From positions 3,410,001 through 3,474,000 of the forward strand of contig NZ_CP076023.1 of the NCBI RefSeq assembly GCF_018623035.1: DNA of 64,000 bases. The letters are read 5' to 3'. The DNA comes from Cellulomonas dongxiuzhuiae (lineage in GTDB: Bacteria > Actinomycetota > Actinomycetes > Actinomycetales > Cellulomonadaceae). The position numbers and the translations under genes were made by a program. The notes beneath the pieces were generated by a model. It worked only from the letters and a program-made list of their open reading frames with translations, made no database searches and was not told where the DNA came from. This document shows, piece by piece, positions 8,636-17,486 of this stretch (position 1 is the stretch's first letter; each line of letters begins with the position of its first letter).

Positions 8636-10294
8636 ATGACCGCTCCGCACGACCTCCCCTCCGTCGTCCCCGTGGACGCCGCGACCACCGCCGCCCCGGC
8701 CACCACGGGTGGCAAGCCGAACGACCTCGCCGAGGCCGCGGGCCTGCCCGTCGGCGCCGGCCAGATCAAGGCGACGTACGACCCGCGCCTGACCAACGAG
8801 GACCTCGCACCGCTCGCGAAGCAGACCTGGTCGTCGTACAACATCTTCGCGTTCTGGATGTCCGACGTGCACAGCGTCGGCGGCTACGTCACCGCGGGGT
8901 CGCTGTTCGCGCTCGGCATCGCCTCCTGGCAGGTGCTGGTCGCGCTCGTCGTCGGCATCGTCATCGTCCAGGTCTTCTGCAACCTCGTCGCCAAGCCCAG
9001 CCAGAAGACGGGCGTGCCGTACCCCGTCATCAACCGCGCGGTGTTCGGGGTGCTGGGCGCCAACATCCCCGCGATCATCCGCGGCCTCATCGCCGTGGCC
9101 TGGTACGGCGTCCAGACGTTCCTCGCGGCCGAGGCGCTCAACATCATCTTCCTCAAGTTCGTCCCCGGCGCGGAGGGCCTGCTCGACCCGTCGTTCCTCG
9201 GGCTCAACGCGCTCGGCTGGATCAGCTACGCCATCCTGTGGGTCGCGCAGGCGGCGCTGTTCTGGAACGGCATGGAGACGATCCGCCGGTTCATCGACTG
9301 GGCGGGCCCCGCGGTCTACGTGGTGATGATCGCGCTGGCCGTGTACCTGGTGTCCGAGGCCGGGTGGCAGAACATCTCGCTCAACCTGTCCACCGGTCCG
9401 CCGATGACCTTCGCGGCGTCGATCCCCGTCATGTTCTCGGCCATCGCGCTCGTCGTGTCGTACTTCGCCGGCCCGATGCTCAACTTCGGCGACTTCTCCC
9501 GCTACGGGCGGTCGTTCGCGGCCGTGAAGAAGGGGAACCTGCTCGGCCTGCCGATCAACTTCCTGTTCTTCTCGCTGCTCACCGTGGTGTGCGCCTCGGC
9601 GACCGTCCCGGTGTTCGGCGAGCTCATGACGGACCCCATCAAGACCGTCAAGGCGATCGACACGCCCTTCGCGATCCTGCTCGGCGGCCTGACGTTCGTC
9701 ACCGCGACCGTCGGCATCAACATCGTCGCCAACTTCATCTCCCCCGCGTTCGACTTCTCCAACGTCTCCCCGCAGCGCATCTCGTGGCGCACGGGCGGCA
9801 TGATCGCGGCCGTCGGCTCCGTGCTCCTCACCCCGTGGAACTGGTACAACAACGACGAGGCGATCCACTACACGCTCGGCGTGCTGGGTGCACTCATCGG
9901 CCCGCTGTTCGGCATCCTCATCGCCGGGTACTACGTCATCGGCAGGCAGCGCGTGCACGTCGACGACATGTTCACCATGGCCCCCACCGGCCGGTACTGG
10001 TACACCCGCGGGTACAACCGCAACGCGGTGGCGACCGTCATCGGGTCGGGCCTGGTCGCGGTCGCCACCGCGGTCCTGCCCAAGCTCGCGGCGTCGCTCG
10101 ACCTGTTCGACGTCACGTGGATCGCGTCGTACTCGTGGTTCATCGGCTGCGGCCTCGGGTTCGCGATGTTCGTCTTCCTCGAGCGTCGCAACCCGCAGAT
10201 CCCGACGCTCGACGCGTCCGACCCGCACGTGTCGGACGGCACGAGGAACGAGCCCGTGGTCGTCAGCCACCACGCCGAGCCCACGGGCTCCTGA
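8636..10294 (+). CDS. NCS1-family nucleobase/hydantoin:cation symporter
   Basis: 552-aa polytopic inner-membrane transporter of the NCS1 family (cytosine, allantoin, hydantoin; Mhp1 is the structural model). About 12 hydrophobic segments follow a soluble N-terminal tail. The start is the ATG with GAGGA upstream; an in-frame GTG at 8585 is less likely. Family-typical stretches are LAPLAKQTWSSYNIFAFW in the first helix region and NIVANFISPAFDFSNVSPQ in the middle. The racemase gene begins 8 nt after its stop, so they form one operon. That pairing favours a hydantoin or related ureide as substrate, but allantoin or a pyrimidine cannot be excluded. Confidence 0.88.
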   Translation: MTAPHDLPSVVPVDAATTAAPATTGGKPNDLAEAAGLPVGAGQIKATYDPRLTNEDLAPLAKQTWSSYNIFAFWMSDVHSVGGYVTAGSLFALGIASWQVLVALVVGIVIVQVFCNLVAKPSQKTGVPYPVINRAVFGVLGANIPAIIRGLIAVAWYGVQTFLAAEALNIIFLKFVPGAEGLLDPSFLGLNALGWISYAILWVAQAALFWNGMETIRRFIDWAGPAVYVVMIALAVYLVSEAGWQNISLNLSTGPPMTFAASIPVMFSAIALVVSYFAGPMLNFGDFSRYGRSFAAVKKGNLLGLPINFLFFSLLTVVCASATVPVFGELMTDPIKTVKAIDTPFAILLGGLTFVTATVGINIVANFISPAFDFSNVSPQRISWRTGGMIAAVGSVLLTPWNWYNNDEAIHYTLGVLGALIGPLFGILIAGYYVIGRQRVHVDDMFTMAPTGRYWYTRGYNRNAVATVIGSGLVAVATAVLPKLAASLDLFDVTWIASYSWFIGCGLGFAMFVFLERRNPQIPTLDASDPHVSDGTRNEPVVVSHHAEPTGS

Positions 10295-10302
10295 GGCGCG
10301 TC

Positions 10303-11079
10303 GTGCACGACGACATCCGCATCCGGGTCGTCAACCCGAACACCACCCGGGCGATGACCGACCTCATCGGTCGGTCCGCCCGGGTGGTGGCCGGGCCCGG
10401 CGTGCATGTCGACGCCGTGCAGCCCACGACCGGGCCCGCCTCGATCGAGAGCCACTACGAGGAGGCGCTGGCCGCGGTCGGCGTCCTCGAGCAGGTCCGC
10501 CTCGGCGAGGCCGCGGGGGTCGACGCGTACGTCGTCGCGTGCTTCGGCGACCCGGGGCTCGACGCGGCTCGCGAGCTCGCGCACGGGCCGGTGCTGGGCA
10601 TCGCCGAGGCGGCGTTCCACGCGGCCACGATGGTCGCGCGGCGGTTCAGCGTCGTGACGTCGCTCGGCCGGACCGCCGGGCGCGCCCACGAGCTGCTCGA
10701 CCGGTACGGGTTCGCCCGTGCGTGCGCCGCGGTGCACGCGTGCGAGATCCCGGTGCTGGCGCTCGAGGACCCGACGTCAGGGGCGCTCGAGCACGTCACG
10801 GCCGCGTGCCGCGCGGCGGTCGAGGCCGACGACGTGGACGCCGTCGTGCTCGGCTGCGCCGGGATGGCCGCGTTCACCGGGCGGATCTCGGACGCGATCG
10901 GTGTCCCCGTCGTCGACGGCGTGGCGGCCGCGACGACGTTCGCGGCCGCGCTCGTCCGCGCCGGCCTGCGCACGTCGGCGCGCTCGGAGTACGCACCCCC
11001 GCCGCCCAAGCCCGTGCCCGGCCTGCTCGGCGGGTTCGCGATCCGGCAGACGTCCGCGCCGGCGCTCCCCGTCGCCTGA
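10303..11079 (+). CDS. Asp/Glu/hydantoin racemase-family protein
   Basis: 258-aa cofactor-independent racemase. The GTG start lies 8 nt after the transporter stop. The two catalytic cysteines expected for this family are visible in VVACFGDPGLDAA (first half) and VVLGCAGMAAF (second half), in two pseudo-symmetric alpha/beta domains. The N-terminal IRVVNPNTT is characteristic of hydantoin racemases. It probably interconverts D- and L-hydantoins or a similar imported compound. No hydantoinase or carbamoylase gene is nearby, so the pathway is completed elsewhere or the substrate differs. Confidence 0.85.
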   Translation: MHDDIRIRVVNPNTTRAMTDLIGRSARVVAGPGVHVDAVQPTTGPASIESHYEEALAAVGVLEQVRLGEAAGVDAYVVACFGDPGLDAARELAHGPVLGIAEAAFHAATMVARRFSVVTSLGRTAGRAHELLDRYGFARACAAVHACEIPVLALEDPTSGALEHVTAACRAAVEADDVDAVVLGCAGMAAFTGRISDAIGVPVVDGVAAATTFAAALVRAGLRTSARSEYAPPPPKPVPGLLGGFAIRQTSAPALPVA

Positions 11080-11093
11080 GGGTCGCGGCGCGG

Positions 11094-11579
11094 CTACCAG
11101 GCGTGCAGGTCCGGCGACCCGCCCGGGAACGCCGCGAACGTCGCGCGCTCCTCGTCCGTGAACGGCCGGGCCGTGTAGCTCGCGCCGTCCAGCTGCACCA
11201 TCCGCGAGCGCGCACGCAGCGCGACCACGCCGTCGGGGTCCTCGCCGTCGATGATCTCGTACGCGAAGTCCACCGACGAGCGACCCAGCCGCGGCACCCA
11301 CACCTCCACGACGACGGGCGCGGGGCGGAACCGGATCGGGGCGAGGTAGTCGATCTCGTGCTTGACGACGACCAGCAGCGACGCCGTCATCGCGCCCACC
11401 TCGTCGACACCCATGCGCGGGAACAGCGTGAACCGCGCGTCGTCGAGGTACCGCAGGAACGCGGCGTTGTTGACGTGCCCGAACAGGTCGACGTCCGACC
11501 AGCGCACCTGCATGACGACCCGCCCACGTCCCGGGCGGGGGAGTCCGGGGGCCGGGCTGGGCGCGGCGATCTGGTCCAT
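11094..11579 (-). CDS. Hotdog-fold acyl-CoA thioesterase
   Basis: 161-aa 4HBT-type thioesterase. The motif RWSDVDLFGHVNNAAFLRYLDDAR is diagnostic, with Asp as the catalytic acid and the HVNN turn. A basic Pro/Gly-rich tail precedes it. It likely hydrolyses a short or medium acyl-CoA in the cytosol. It is convergent with the racemase gene (14 bp between stops) and appears to be transcribed as a leaderless single gene. Confidence 0.88.
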   Translation of the reverse strand: MDQIAAPSPAPGLPRPGRGRVVMQVRWSDVDLFGHVNNAAFLRYLDDARFTLFPRMGVDEVGAMTASLLVVVKHEIDYLAPIRFRPAPVVVEVWVPRLGRSSVDFAYEIIDGEDPDGVVALRARSRMVQLDGASYTARPFTDEERATFAAFPGGSPDLHAW

Positions 11580-11585
11580 GCACCC

Positions 11586-11591
11586 ACGCTA
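11586..11591 (-). promoter_or_regulatory. Leaderless -10 (TAGCGT) of the thioesterase gene
   Basis: On the minus strand TAGCGT is followed by 6 nt and the ATG at 11579. No Shine-Dalgarno sequence is present. Confidence 0.6.
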
Positions 11592-11666
11592 CGACGAGCC
11601 CGTGCGCACGGGGTGGCCGTCGGACGTCGCGCGCGTCACTGCCCGACGACGCACGACCTCAATTCC

Positions 11667-11693
11667 TGACCACGCTCGTCCGGGATGTGGTCA
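11667..11693. repeat. Inverted repeat TGACCAC ... GTGGTCA
   Basis: 7-bp arms around a 13-bp spacer. The right arm sits in GGGATGTGGTCAC, one base different from the GGGAAGTGGTCAC element at 57563. It abuts the transporter remnant. Confidence 0.6.
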
Positions 11694-11698
11694 CCCTC

Positions 11699-11833
11699 GT
11701 GGCGCACGTGCCGGCCCGCTCGCTGCGGACCGCGGGGTGGCGTCCGGTGCTGCTGTTCGGGGCCGCGACGGTGTTCAACCTCGTCGTGGGCCTGCTGCTC
11801 GCGTCGGTGCTGTTCCGCGGGTTCACCCTCTGA
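11699..11833 (+). pseudogene. Short membrane-protein ORF, possibly the 3' remnant of a YeiH-like transporter
   Basis: 44 codons from a GTG, with no good ribosome site. The product is a basic RTAGWRP stretch followed by one long hydrophobic segment (about residues 18-38) and a short tail. The reading frame stays open upstream to about 11640 without a better start. The AGWRP-plus-terminal-helix layout resembles the extreme C-terminus of YeiH-type putative sulfate exporters. A strong terminator follows at 11856. I therefore favour a decayed gene end, but a genuine small membrane protein is possible. Confidence 0.4.
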
Positions 11834-11855
11834 CGGGTCGTCGACCGGCTGAACG

Positions 11856-11889
11856 CGCGGGCGGTCCGGAGGCTCCCGGACCGCCCGCG
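11856..11889 (+). terminator. Strong hairpin terminator
   Basis: Perfect 14-bp stem CGCGGGCGGTCCGG with a 6-nt loop, just after the 11833 stop and before the sirtuin promoter. It suggests that a transcribed gene once ended here. Confidence 0.7.
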
Positions 11890-11944
11890 TCGTACGCTCG
11901 CCGGAGCCCGCCGGCCGGGCCGCACCCGACGCGAGGACCGCACC

Positions 11945-12685
11945 GTGCCCCACGACGCCCACCCGCCCACCGTCACGGTGCTGACGGGCGCCGGCATCTC
12001 GACCGCGTCGGGCATCCCCGACTTCCGCGGCCCGCAGGGCGTGTGGACGCGCGACCCCGCGGCGGCCGACCTGCTCGACATCGACGCGTACGCGCGCGAC
12101 GCCCGGGTCCGTGAGCGCGGCTGGCGCGCGTGGGCGCAGCACGCCGTGTGGGACGCCCGGCCCACGGCGGCGCACCGCTCCCTGGTCGACCTGGAGCGGG
12201 CGGGCCTGCTCATCGCGGTGCTGACGCAGAACTTCGACGGGCTGCACCAGGCGGCGGGCAGCTCACCGGAAAGGGTCGTGGAGCTGCACGGCTCGCTGGC
12301 GACGACGTCGTGCCTGCGCTGCGGGACGACGGTGCCGACGCGGGACGTCCTCGCGCGGCTGGCCACCGAGCCCGACCCGCGCTGCCTGGTGTGCGGCGGG
12401 ATCCTCAAGCCGGACGTCGTGTACTTCGGCGAGCGGCTGCCTGACGGTGCCCTGGAGCGGGCCGTCGCCGCGGCGACCGACGCGCACACCTTCGTCGCCG
12501 TCGGCACCACGATGACCGTGCATCCCGTCGCCGGGCTCGTGCCGCTCGCCGTGGACGCGGGCGCGCGGCTCGTCATCGTCAACGCCGAGCCCACCGCGTA
12601 CGACCACCTCGCGGACGAGGTCGTGCGCGACCCGATCGACGAGGTGCTGCCCGCGCTGGTCGCGGACCTGGTCGCGTCCCGCTGA
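11945..12685 (+). CDS. Sirtuin NAD-dependent protein deacylase
   Basis: 246-aa class III deacetylase/deacylase that uses NAD and releases O-acetyl-ADP-ribose and nicotinamide. Seen in order are the Rossmann motif TGAGISTASGIPDFRG, the catalytic TQNFDGLHQAAG and ELHGS (His), a four-cysteine zinc site (CLRCG and CLVCGG), and the NAD-binding GTTMTVHPVAG. The GTG start follows GAGGA; a -10 (TACGCT) lies at 11893-11898. The N-terminal family residues place it with short bacterial CobB-like sirtuins; deacetylase versus desuccinylase activity is not decided here. Confidence 0.92.
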   Translation: MPHDAHPPTVTVLTGAGISTASGIPDFRGPQGVWTRDPAAADLLDIDAYARDARVRERGWRAWAQHAVWDARPTAAHRSLVDLERAGLLIAVLTQNFDGLHQAAGSSPERVVELHGSLATTSCLRCGTTVPTRDVLARLATEPDPRCLVCGGILKPDVVYFGERLPDGALERAVAAATDAHTFVAVGTTMTVHPVAGLVPLAVDAGARLVIVNAEPTAYDHLADEVVRDPIDEVLPALVADLVASR

Positions 12686-12719
12686 ACCGGACGACGGGTC
12701 CTGGCTGGGACCACCGTGG

Positions 12720-12725
12720 TAGGAA
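12720..12725 (+). promoter_or_regulatory. Leaderless -10 (TAGGAA) of the GrpB-like gene
   Basis: The hexamer ends 6 nt before the GTG at 12732. It is a weaker match than the other leaderless promoters because the final T is replaced by A. Confidence 0.4.
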
Positions 12726-12731
12726 CGTCCC

Positions 12732-13349
12732 GTGCCGACGCCCGACGAGATCACCCGTCACCACGACGCGACCGAGGTGATCTGGGTCGACGCCCGCCCG
12801 ACGGCCTGGACGCTGCGGATCGAGGAGGCGGACCCCGCATGGACGCAGCGCTACGACGAGCAGGCGGCGGAGATCGCGGCCGCCCTCGGTGAGCGCCTCC
12901 TGCACCTCCAGCACGTCGGCTCCACGTCCGTGCCGGGACTGCCGGCCAAGCCCGTCGTCGACATCGACCTCACCGTGGCCGACCCCACCGACGAGGCGGC
13001 CTACGTCCCCGACCTCGAGGCCCTGGGCTACGTGCACTGGTTCACCGAGCCCGCCTGGCACGAGCACCGCCTGCTCAAGCACCTGGACGAGCCCCGGGTG
13101 CACCTGCACGTCTTCGGGCCGGACTGCCCCGAGGTGGTCCGCCACCGGATGTTCCGCGACTGGCTGCGGGCCCACCAGGAGGACCGCGAGAGGTACGCCG
13201 AGGCGAAGCGCAGCGCCGCCGCGCGGACGACGGCCACGGGTCACGACAACGGCGCGGTCGGGTTCGGGATGCTCTACAACCAGGTCAAGGAGCCGGTCGT
13301 GCGCGAGATCTACGACCGGATGTTCCGCGCCGCCGGGCTGCTGGGCTGA
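12732..13349 (+). CDS. GrpB/UPF0157 nucleotidyltransferase-like protein
   Basis: 205-aa member of the GrpB (UPF0157) family, related to the nucleotidyltransferase fold. Diagnostic stretches are HVGSTSVPGLPAKPVVDIDLTV, with the GS and two Asp positions of the fold, and HLHVFGPDCPEVVRHRMFRDWLR. The family occurs alone, fused to dephospho-CoA kinase, or near small-molecule kinases; its substrate is not established. There is a GTG start and no operon partner. Confidence 0.85.
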   Translation: MPTPDEITRHHDATEVIWVDARPTAWTLRIEEADPAWTQRYDEQAAEIAAALGERLLHLQHVGSTSVPGLPAKPVVDIDLTVADPTDEAAYVPDLEALGYVHWFTEPAWHEHRLLKHLDEPRVHLHVFGPDCPEVVRHRMFRDWLRAHQEDRERYAEAKRSAAARTTATGHDNGAVGFGMLYNQVKEPVVREIYDRMFRAAGLLG

Positions 13350-13365
13350 GGGCCTGCGGGCGCGG

Positions 13366-13929
13366 TCAGGCGAGCCAGTCGCGGACCGCGTCGACGACCG
13401 GCGGGTCGGTCGGGGCGTGGGCGCCTGCGACGAGGACGAGCGTCACCGGCCCGGTCACCGCGGCGAGGTGCGCGGTCAGCTCGTCGGGGGTGCCGAACGG
13501 GTCGGCCGCGCCGCTGACGGCGAGCACGGGCACGTCGATGCGCGGCAGGTGCTCGATGCGCAGCGTCTCCGGCCTGCCGGGCGGGTGCAGGGGGTAGGAC
13601 AGCAGCAGCAGACCGGCGACCGCGAGCCCGTCGGCCACGGCCATCGAGCTCATGCGCCCGCCGAACGACCGTCCGCCGACCACCAGCCGCTCGGTCGCCA
13701 CGCCCAGCTCGGCGGCGAAGGCGTCGGCCTCCTCGCGGACGCGCGCCGGTGCGGCCTTCGCACCGCGCGGCAGGTCGATGCGCCGCACCGGGATCCCTGC
13801 GGCCGTCAGCGCGGTGTCGAGCGCGACGAGCGTGCGGTTGTCCCGCGTCGCCCCCGCCCCGGGCGCCAGCAGCACCCCCGCGACGTCGACCGGCCCGGAC
13901 CCCGCCCGCAGCACCCGCACGTCCGCCAT
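13366..13929 (-). CDS. KANL3/Tex30-type alpha/beta hydrolase
   Basis: 187-aa compact alpha/beta hydrolase. LLAPGAGATRDN forms the oxyanion region, GGRSFGGRMSS is the nucleophile elbow (Ser), and AGAHAPTD carries the likely catalytic His. The ATG at 13929 has GAGG 8 nt upstream; a GTG six codons earlier is an alternative start. This family is widespread, and most members have no known substrate. It is convergent with the GrpB-like gene. Confidence 0.8.
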   Translation of the reverse strand: MADVRVLRAGSGPVDVAGVLLAPGAGATRDNRTLVALDTALTAAGIPVRRIDLPRGAKAAPARVREEADAFAAELGVATERLVVGGRSFGGRMSSMAVADGLAVAGLLLLSYPLHPPGRPETLRIEHLPRIDVPVLAVSGAADPFGTPDELTAHLAAVTGPVTLVLVAGAHAPTDPPVVDAVRDWLA

Positions 13930-14041
13930 CCCCCCATCCTCACCCACCCCCAGGAGCGCGAGAGGGTGGGCAGGGCACGACGTGGGTGCGGGTCGCGGGA
14001 CATCACCCGGTGGACGAGGCAGGAGCGCGCGACGTCGCAGG

Positions 14042-14047
14042 TAGCGT
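14042..14047 (+). promoter_or_regulatory. Leaderless -10 (TAGCGT) of the MoxR operon
   Basis: TAGCGT is followed by 7 nt and the GTG at 14055. This supports that start over the in-frame GTG at 14046, which overlaps the hexamer. Confidence 0.6.
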
Positions 14048-14054
14048 GCCCGCC

Positions 14055-15047
14055 GTGAGCCGCGACACCGTGTCCCCGTCCGACCGCACCAGGGTCGGTG
14101 CCCTGTGCGACCGCATCGACGCGGTGTTCGAGCAGCGCGTCGTCGGGCAGGCCCAGCTGCGGGCGTCGCTCGTGGTCGCGCTGATGTGCGGCGGGCACGT
14201 CCTGCTGGAGTCGGTGCCCGGGCTGGCGAAGACGACGGCCGCGCAGACGCTCGCGCACGCGGTGTCGGGCTCGTTCCACCGCATCCAGTGCACGCCGGAC
14301 CTCATGCCGTCGGACATCGTCGGCACGCAGGTCTTCAACTACGGGACGTCGACGTTCACGACGCAGCTCGGGCCCGTGCACGCCAACGTCGTGCTGCTCG
14401 ACGAGATCAACCGGTCCTCCGCCAAGACGCAGTCGGCGATGCTCGAGGCGATGCAGGAGCGCCAGACCACGATCGCCGGCGAGATCCACAAGGTGCCGTC
14501 ACCCTTCATGGTGCTCGCGACGCAGAACCCCATCGAGGAGGAGGGCACGCACGTGCTGCCCGAGGCCCAGATGGACCGGTTCCTGCTCAAGGAGGTCCTC
14601 GACTACCCGGACGCCCAGGAGGAGGTCGAGATCCTCGAGCGCATCTCCGACGGGCGCATGACGCGCGCGCTGCGCAGCGACCGCCTGGGCCTCGACGAGA
14701 TCGCGTGGCTCCAGCGCACGGTCGACCAGGTGTACGTGGACCGCTCGATCCGCCGGTACGTGGTCGACCTGGTCGCCACCACGCGCGGCCGCGGACCCGT
14801 CCCGGTGCCCGGGCTGGACCGGCTGGTCCGGATGGGCGCGAGCCCCCGCGGGTCCATCTCGCTCATGCGCGTCGCCCAGGCGGTCGCGCTGCGGGCCGGG
14901 CGCGGGCACGTCGTCCCGGAGGACGTGCACGCGATGCGCAACGCGGTGCTGCGCCACCGCATCGTGCGGTCGTTCGACGCGATCGCGGACGACGTGTCGA
15001 CCGAGTCCATCATCACGTCCGTGTTCGACGCGGTCCCGGTGCCCTGA
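14055..15047 (+). CDS. MoxR-family AAA+ ATPase
   Basis: 330-aa chaperone-like ATPase, first gene of a Bat-like operon. Walker A lies in VPGLAKTTAAQ, Walker B in VVLLDEINRSSAKTQ, and sensor 1 in ATQNPIEEEGTHVLPEAQMDRF; the C-terminal lid contains GASPRGS. MoxR ATPases usually act with a VWA protein encoded nearby to insert metals or mature protein complexes, and three such partners follow here. The stop is 3 nt before the DUF58 start. Confidence 0.93.
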   Translation: MSRDTVSPSDRTRVGALCDRIDAVFEQRVVGQAQLRASLVVALMCGGHVLLESVPGLAKTTAAQTLAHAVSGSFHRIQCTPDLMPSDIVGTQVFNYGTSTFTTQLGPVHANVVLLDEINRSSAKTQSAMLEAMQERQTTIAGEIHKVPSPFMVLATQNPIEEEGTHVLPEAQMDRFLLKEVLDYPDAQEEVEILERISDGRMTRALRSDRLGLDEIAWLQRTVDQVYVDRSIRRYVVDLVATTRGRGPVPVPGLDRLVRMGASPRGSISLMRVAQAVALRAGRGHVVPEDVHAMRNAVLRHRIVRSFDAIADDVSTESIITSVFDAVPVP

Positions 15048-15050
15048 CCC

Positions 15051-16016
15051 GTGCCCGCCCGGTCCCGTCTCGCGCTGGTGCGCGCGCGCCTGCAGCTGCC
15101 GACGCTGCGGCGCGCCACCGGCCTGCTCGACGGACGGCACCGCGCGGTGTGGAAGGGCCACGGCGACGAGGTCGACGACCTGCACGTCTACACGCCCGGG
15201 GACGACGTGGGCGACATCGACTGGCGGGCGTCGGCGCGCTCGGCGCAGCCCGTCGTCAAGCGCTACGAGGCGACCTCGAACGTCGGCCTCGTCCTGGTCG
15301 TCGACACCGGACGGCACATGTGCGCGACGTCGGCGGGCGGTGAGCCCAAGCACGAGGTCGCCCAGCTCGTCGCCGACGTGGTGGCGCACCTCGCGCACCA
15401 GCGCGGCGACCGCGTGTCGCTCGTCGCGGGCGATGCGGGCCGCGTGCTCGAGGTCCCGGCGGGCACCGGCACGACGCACCTCGAGGTGCTGCTGCGACGC
15501 GTCGAGCGCGCGTTCGACCCGGACGCCCCCGAGGGTGACCTCGCGCGGCTCCTCGACCGGGTGCTGCGCCGCACGGCACGGCGCTCGCTGGTCGTCGTCG
15601 TGACGGACGAGGCGCGGCCGGGGGTGGCCGACGAGCGCGCCCTGGCGCGCCTGCGCACCCGGCACGAGGTGATGGTCGTGCAGGTCGTCGACGCCGACCT
15701 GTTCGCGGACCGTCTGGGGGCGGCGCCGGGCACGCTCGCGGGCGGGTCGGCCGCCGCGGACCGCGGCCGGCCGGTCGTGGCGCCGGTGCGCGGGCGGCCC
15801 GTGCGGGACGTCGTCAGCGGCTGGTCCCTGCCGGCCTACCTGCGGGGCCGGCGCGGCGTGCGTGAGGCGGTGGCCGCGGCCCGCACGGCCCGGCACGCGG
15901 AGGTCGAGCGGCGCACGCGCGGCCTGGGGGTCACGTCGGTGACGGTCGAGAGCACGCACGACGTGCTGGACGAGATGGTCGCGCTGCTGGGGAGGTCGCG
16001 TCGTGCCGGGCGCTGA
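15051..16016 (+). CDS. DUF58 (VWA-like) domain protein
   Basis: 321-aa DUF58 protein, the usual partner of MoxR. The signature is HVYTPGDDVGDIDWRASARS in the first 65 residues, followed by a degenerate VWA fold (VVDTGRHM replaces the full MIDAS). No N-terminal membrane segment is present, unlike many family members. It lies 3 nt after moxR and overlaps the next gene by 14 bp. Confidence 0.88.
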   Translation: MPARSRLALVRARLQLPTLRRATGLLDGRHRAVWKGHGDEVDDLHVYTPGDDVGDIDWRASARSAQPVVKRYEATSNVGLVLVVDTGRHMCATSAGGEPKHEVAQLVADVVAHLAHQRGDRVSLVAGDAGRVLEVPAGTGTTHLEVLLRRVERAFDPDAPEGDLARLLDRVLRRTARRSLVVVVTDEARPGVADERALARLRTRHEVMVVQVVDADLFADRLGAAPGTLAGGSAAADRGRPVVAPVRGRPVRDVVSGWSLPAYLRGRRGVREAVAAARTARHAEVERRTRGLGVTSVTVESTHDVLDEMVALLGRSRRAGR

Positions 16017-16500
16017 GCTGGTCGACCCCGTGGCGTACGCGCCGTGGTGGCCGTGGGTCTCGCTCGCGATCGCCGTCGCGGTCGTCGCGTGGTTCGTGTG
16101 GGTGGTGCGCTCGACGCGCGCGCCCGCGCCCACGGCACCGACCGCTCCGCCGGGACCCGCCACGGCTCCCCCGGCGCCGACGTCCCGGAGGGACCCGTAC
16201 GCCGCCCTGCGCGGCACGACGCTCGCTCGTCTCGACGAGGTCGAGCGCCGCTACCGGGCCCGTGAGGTCGACACCCGCGCGGCGAACCTCGAGATCCGGT
16301 ACGTGCTGCGCGAGTTCGCGACGGCGCGCACGGGCGTCGACACGTCCGCGATGACCGCGTCCGCGGCGCGCGCCGACCGCCGGACCCGTCCCCTCGCGTC
16401 GCTCCTGGAGGGCACGGCCGTGCCGACGTTCGCGGCGACGTCACGCGCGCGGGTCGCGCGCTCGCTGGCCGAGGCGCGCAAGCGGGTGCGGGCGTGGTGA
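16003..16500 (+). CDS. Single-pass membrane protein of the Bat-like operon
   Basis: 165-aa protein with one N-terminal transmembrane helix (about residues 18-38), a Pro/Ala linker, and a basic alpha-helical C-terminal domain. Its position between DUF58 and the first VWA gene matches the DUF4381 slot of proteobacterial Bat operons, and the single helix plus cytosolic helical domain fits. No catalytic motif is visible, so the call rests on context and topology. Confidence 0.7.
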   Translation: MPGAELVDPVAYAPWWPWVSLAIAVAVVAWFVWVVRSTRAPAPTAPTAPPGPATAPPAPTSRRDPYAALRGTTLARLDEVERRYRAREVDTRAANLEIRYVLREFATARTGVDTSAMTASAARADRRTRPLASLLEGTAVPTFAATSRARVARSLAEARKRVRAW

Positions 16501-17486
16501 CGCGCGAGGGGCTCGAGGTGCCGTGGCTGGTGCCGGTGGTCCTGGGGGTCGTGGTCGCCGCGCTCGTCGTCGGGCTGCTGGTGCGGGACCGGCGCGGGAC
16601 GACGCCCGTGGCCAACACCGACGACCTGCGGGCCGTGCCGGCGCTGCGGGCCTGGCGCGTCCGCTACCGGGCGCTGCGCGTCGGCCTCGCGCTCGCGGTC
16701 GCCGCGGCCGCGGTGGGGGCCGCGCTGCTCGCCGCGCGTCCCGTCACCGTGCAGGAGCGCACGCGCGAGCTCGCCAACCGGGACATCGTCCTGTGCCTCG
16801 ACGTGTCGGGGTCGATGCTGGACTACGACGAGCGCGTCGTGGAGACGTTCGAGCAGCTCGTCGACGGCTTCACCGGCGAGCGCGTCGCGCTGTCGGTGTT
16901 CGACTCGACCTCCGCGACGGTGTTCCCCCTGACGGACGACTACGAGCTGGTCACCACGCAGCTGCGCACGGCCCGTGAGGCGTTCACCGACCTGGAGTCC
17001 GACGCGGCGACCGACGTCCTGCGGGGCACGGCCGGGCTCGAGGGGCAGGCGTCGCTCATCGGGGACGGCGTCGCGTCGTGCGCGATGCTGTTCGACCAGT
17101 ACGACGCCGACCGGTCCCGCTCCGTTGTCCTCGCGACGGACAACGAGGTGTGGGGCAGCCCGGTGTACTCGCTGCCCGACGCCGCCGCGCTCGCGGCGTC
17201 CCGCGGCGTCGTCCTGCACGCGCTGTACCCCGACGAGGACCGGGACCTGGGTGCCGCGACCGCGGCCGAGCTGCGGATCGCCGCCCAGGGCACGGGCGGC
17301 ACGTTCGCCGCCGCGCAGGACGCGGGCGCGGTGCCCGCGATCCTCGAGCAGGTGCAGGCCGGGCAGCTCGCGGCCATGCAGGCCGAGCCGGAGCGCGTCG
17401 TCACGGACGACGACGACCCGTGGGTGCGGCTGCTGTACGCCGCCGGGCTCGGCGTCGTGCTGCTCGCGTGGCGGGTGCGCGCATGA
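16497..17486 (+). CDS. BatA-like VWA domain membrane protein
   Basis: 329-aa membrane-anchored VWA protein. Two hydrophobic segments lie at the N-terminus, the VWA domain has a complete MIDAS (LDVSGSM, later a conserved Thr and Asp), and a terminal transmembrane helix leaves a short cytosolic RVRA tail. The GTG at 16497 overlaps the previous stop (GTGA); a GTG one codon earlier is equally possible. It overlaps the second VWA gene by 4 bp. Confidence 0.85.
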   Translation: MTREGLEVPWLVPVVLGVVVAALVVGLLVRDRRGTTPVANTDDLRAVPALRAWRVRYRALRVGLALAVAAAAVGAALLAARPVTVQERTRELANRDIVLCLDVSGSMLDYDERVVETFEQLVDGFTGERVALSVFDSTSATVFPLTDDYELVTTQLRTAREAFTDLESDAATDVLRGTAGLEGQASLIGDGVASCAMLFDQYDADRSRSVVLATDNEVWGSPVYSLPDAAALAASRGVVLHALYPDEDRDLGAATAAELRIAAQGTGGTFAAAQDAGAVPAILEQVQAGQLAAMQAEPERVVTDDDDPWVRLLYAAGLGVVLLAWRVRA

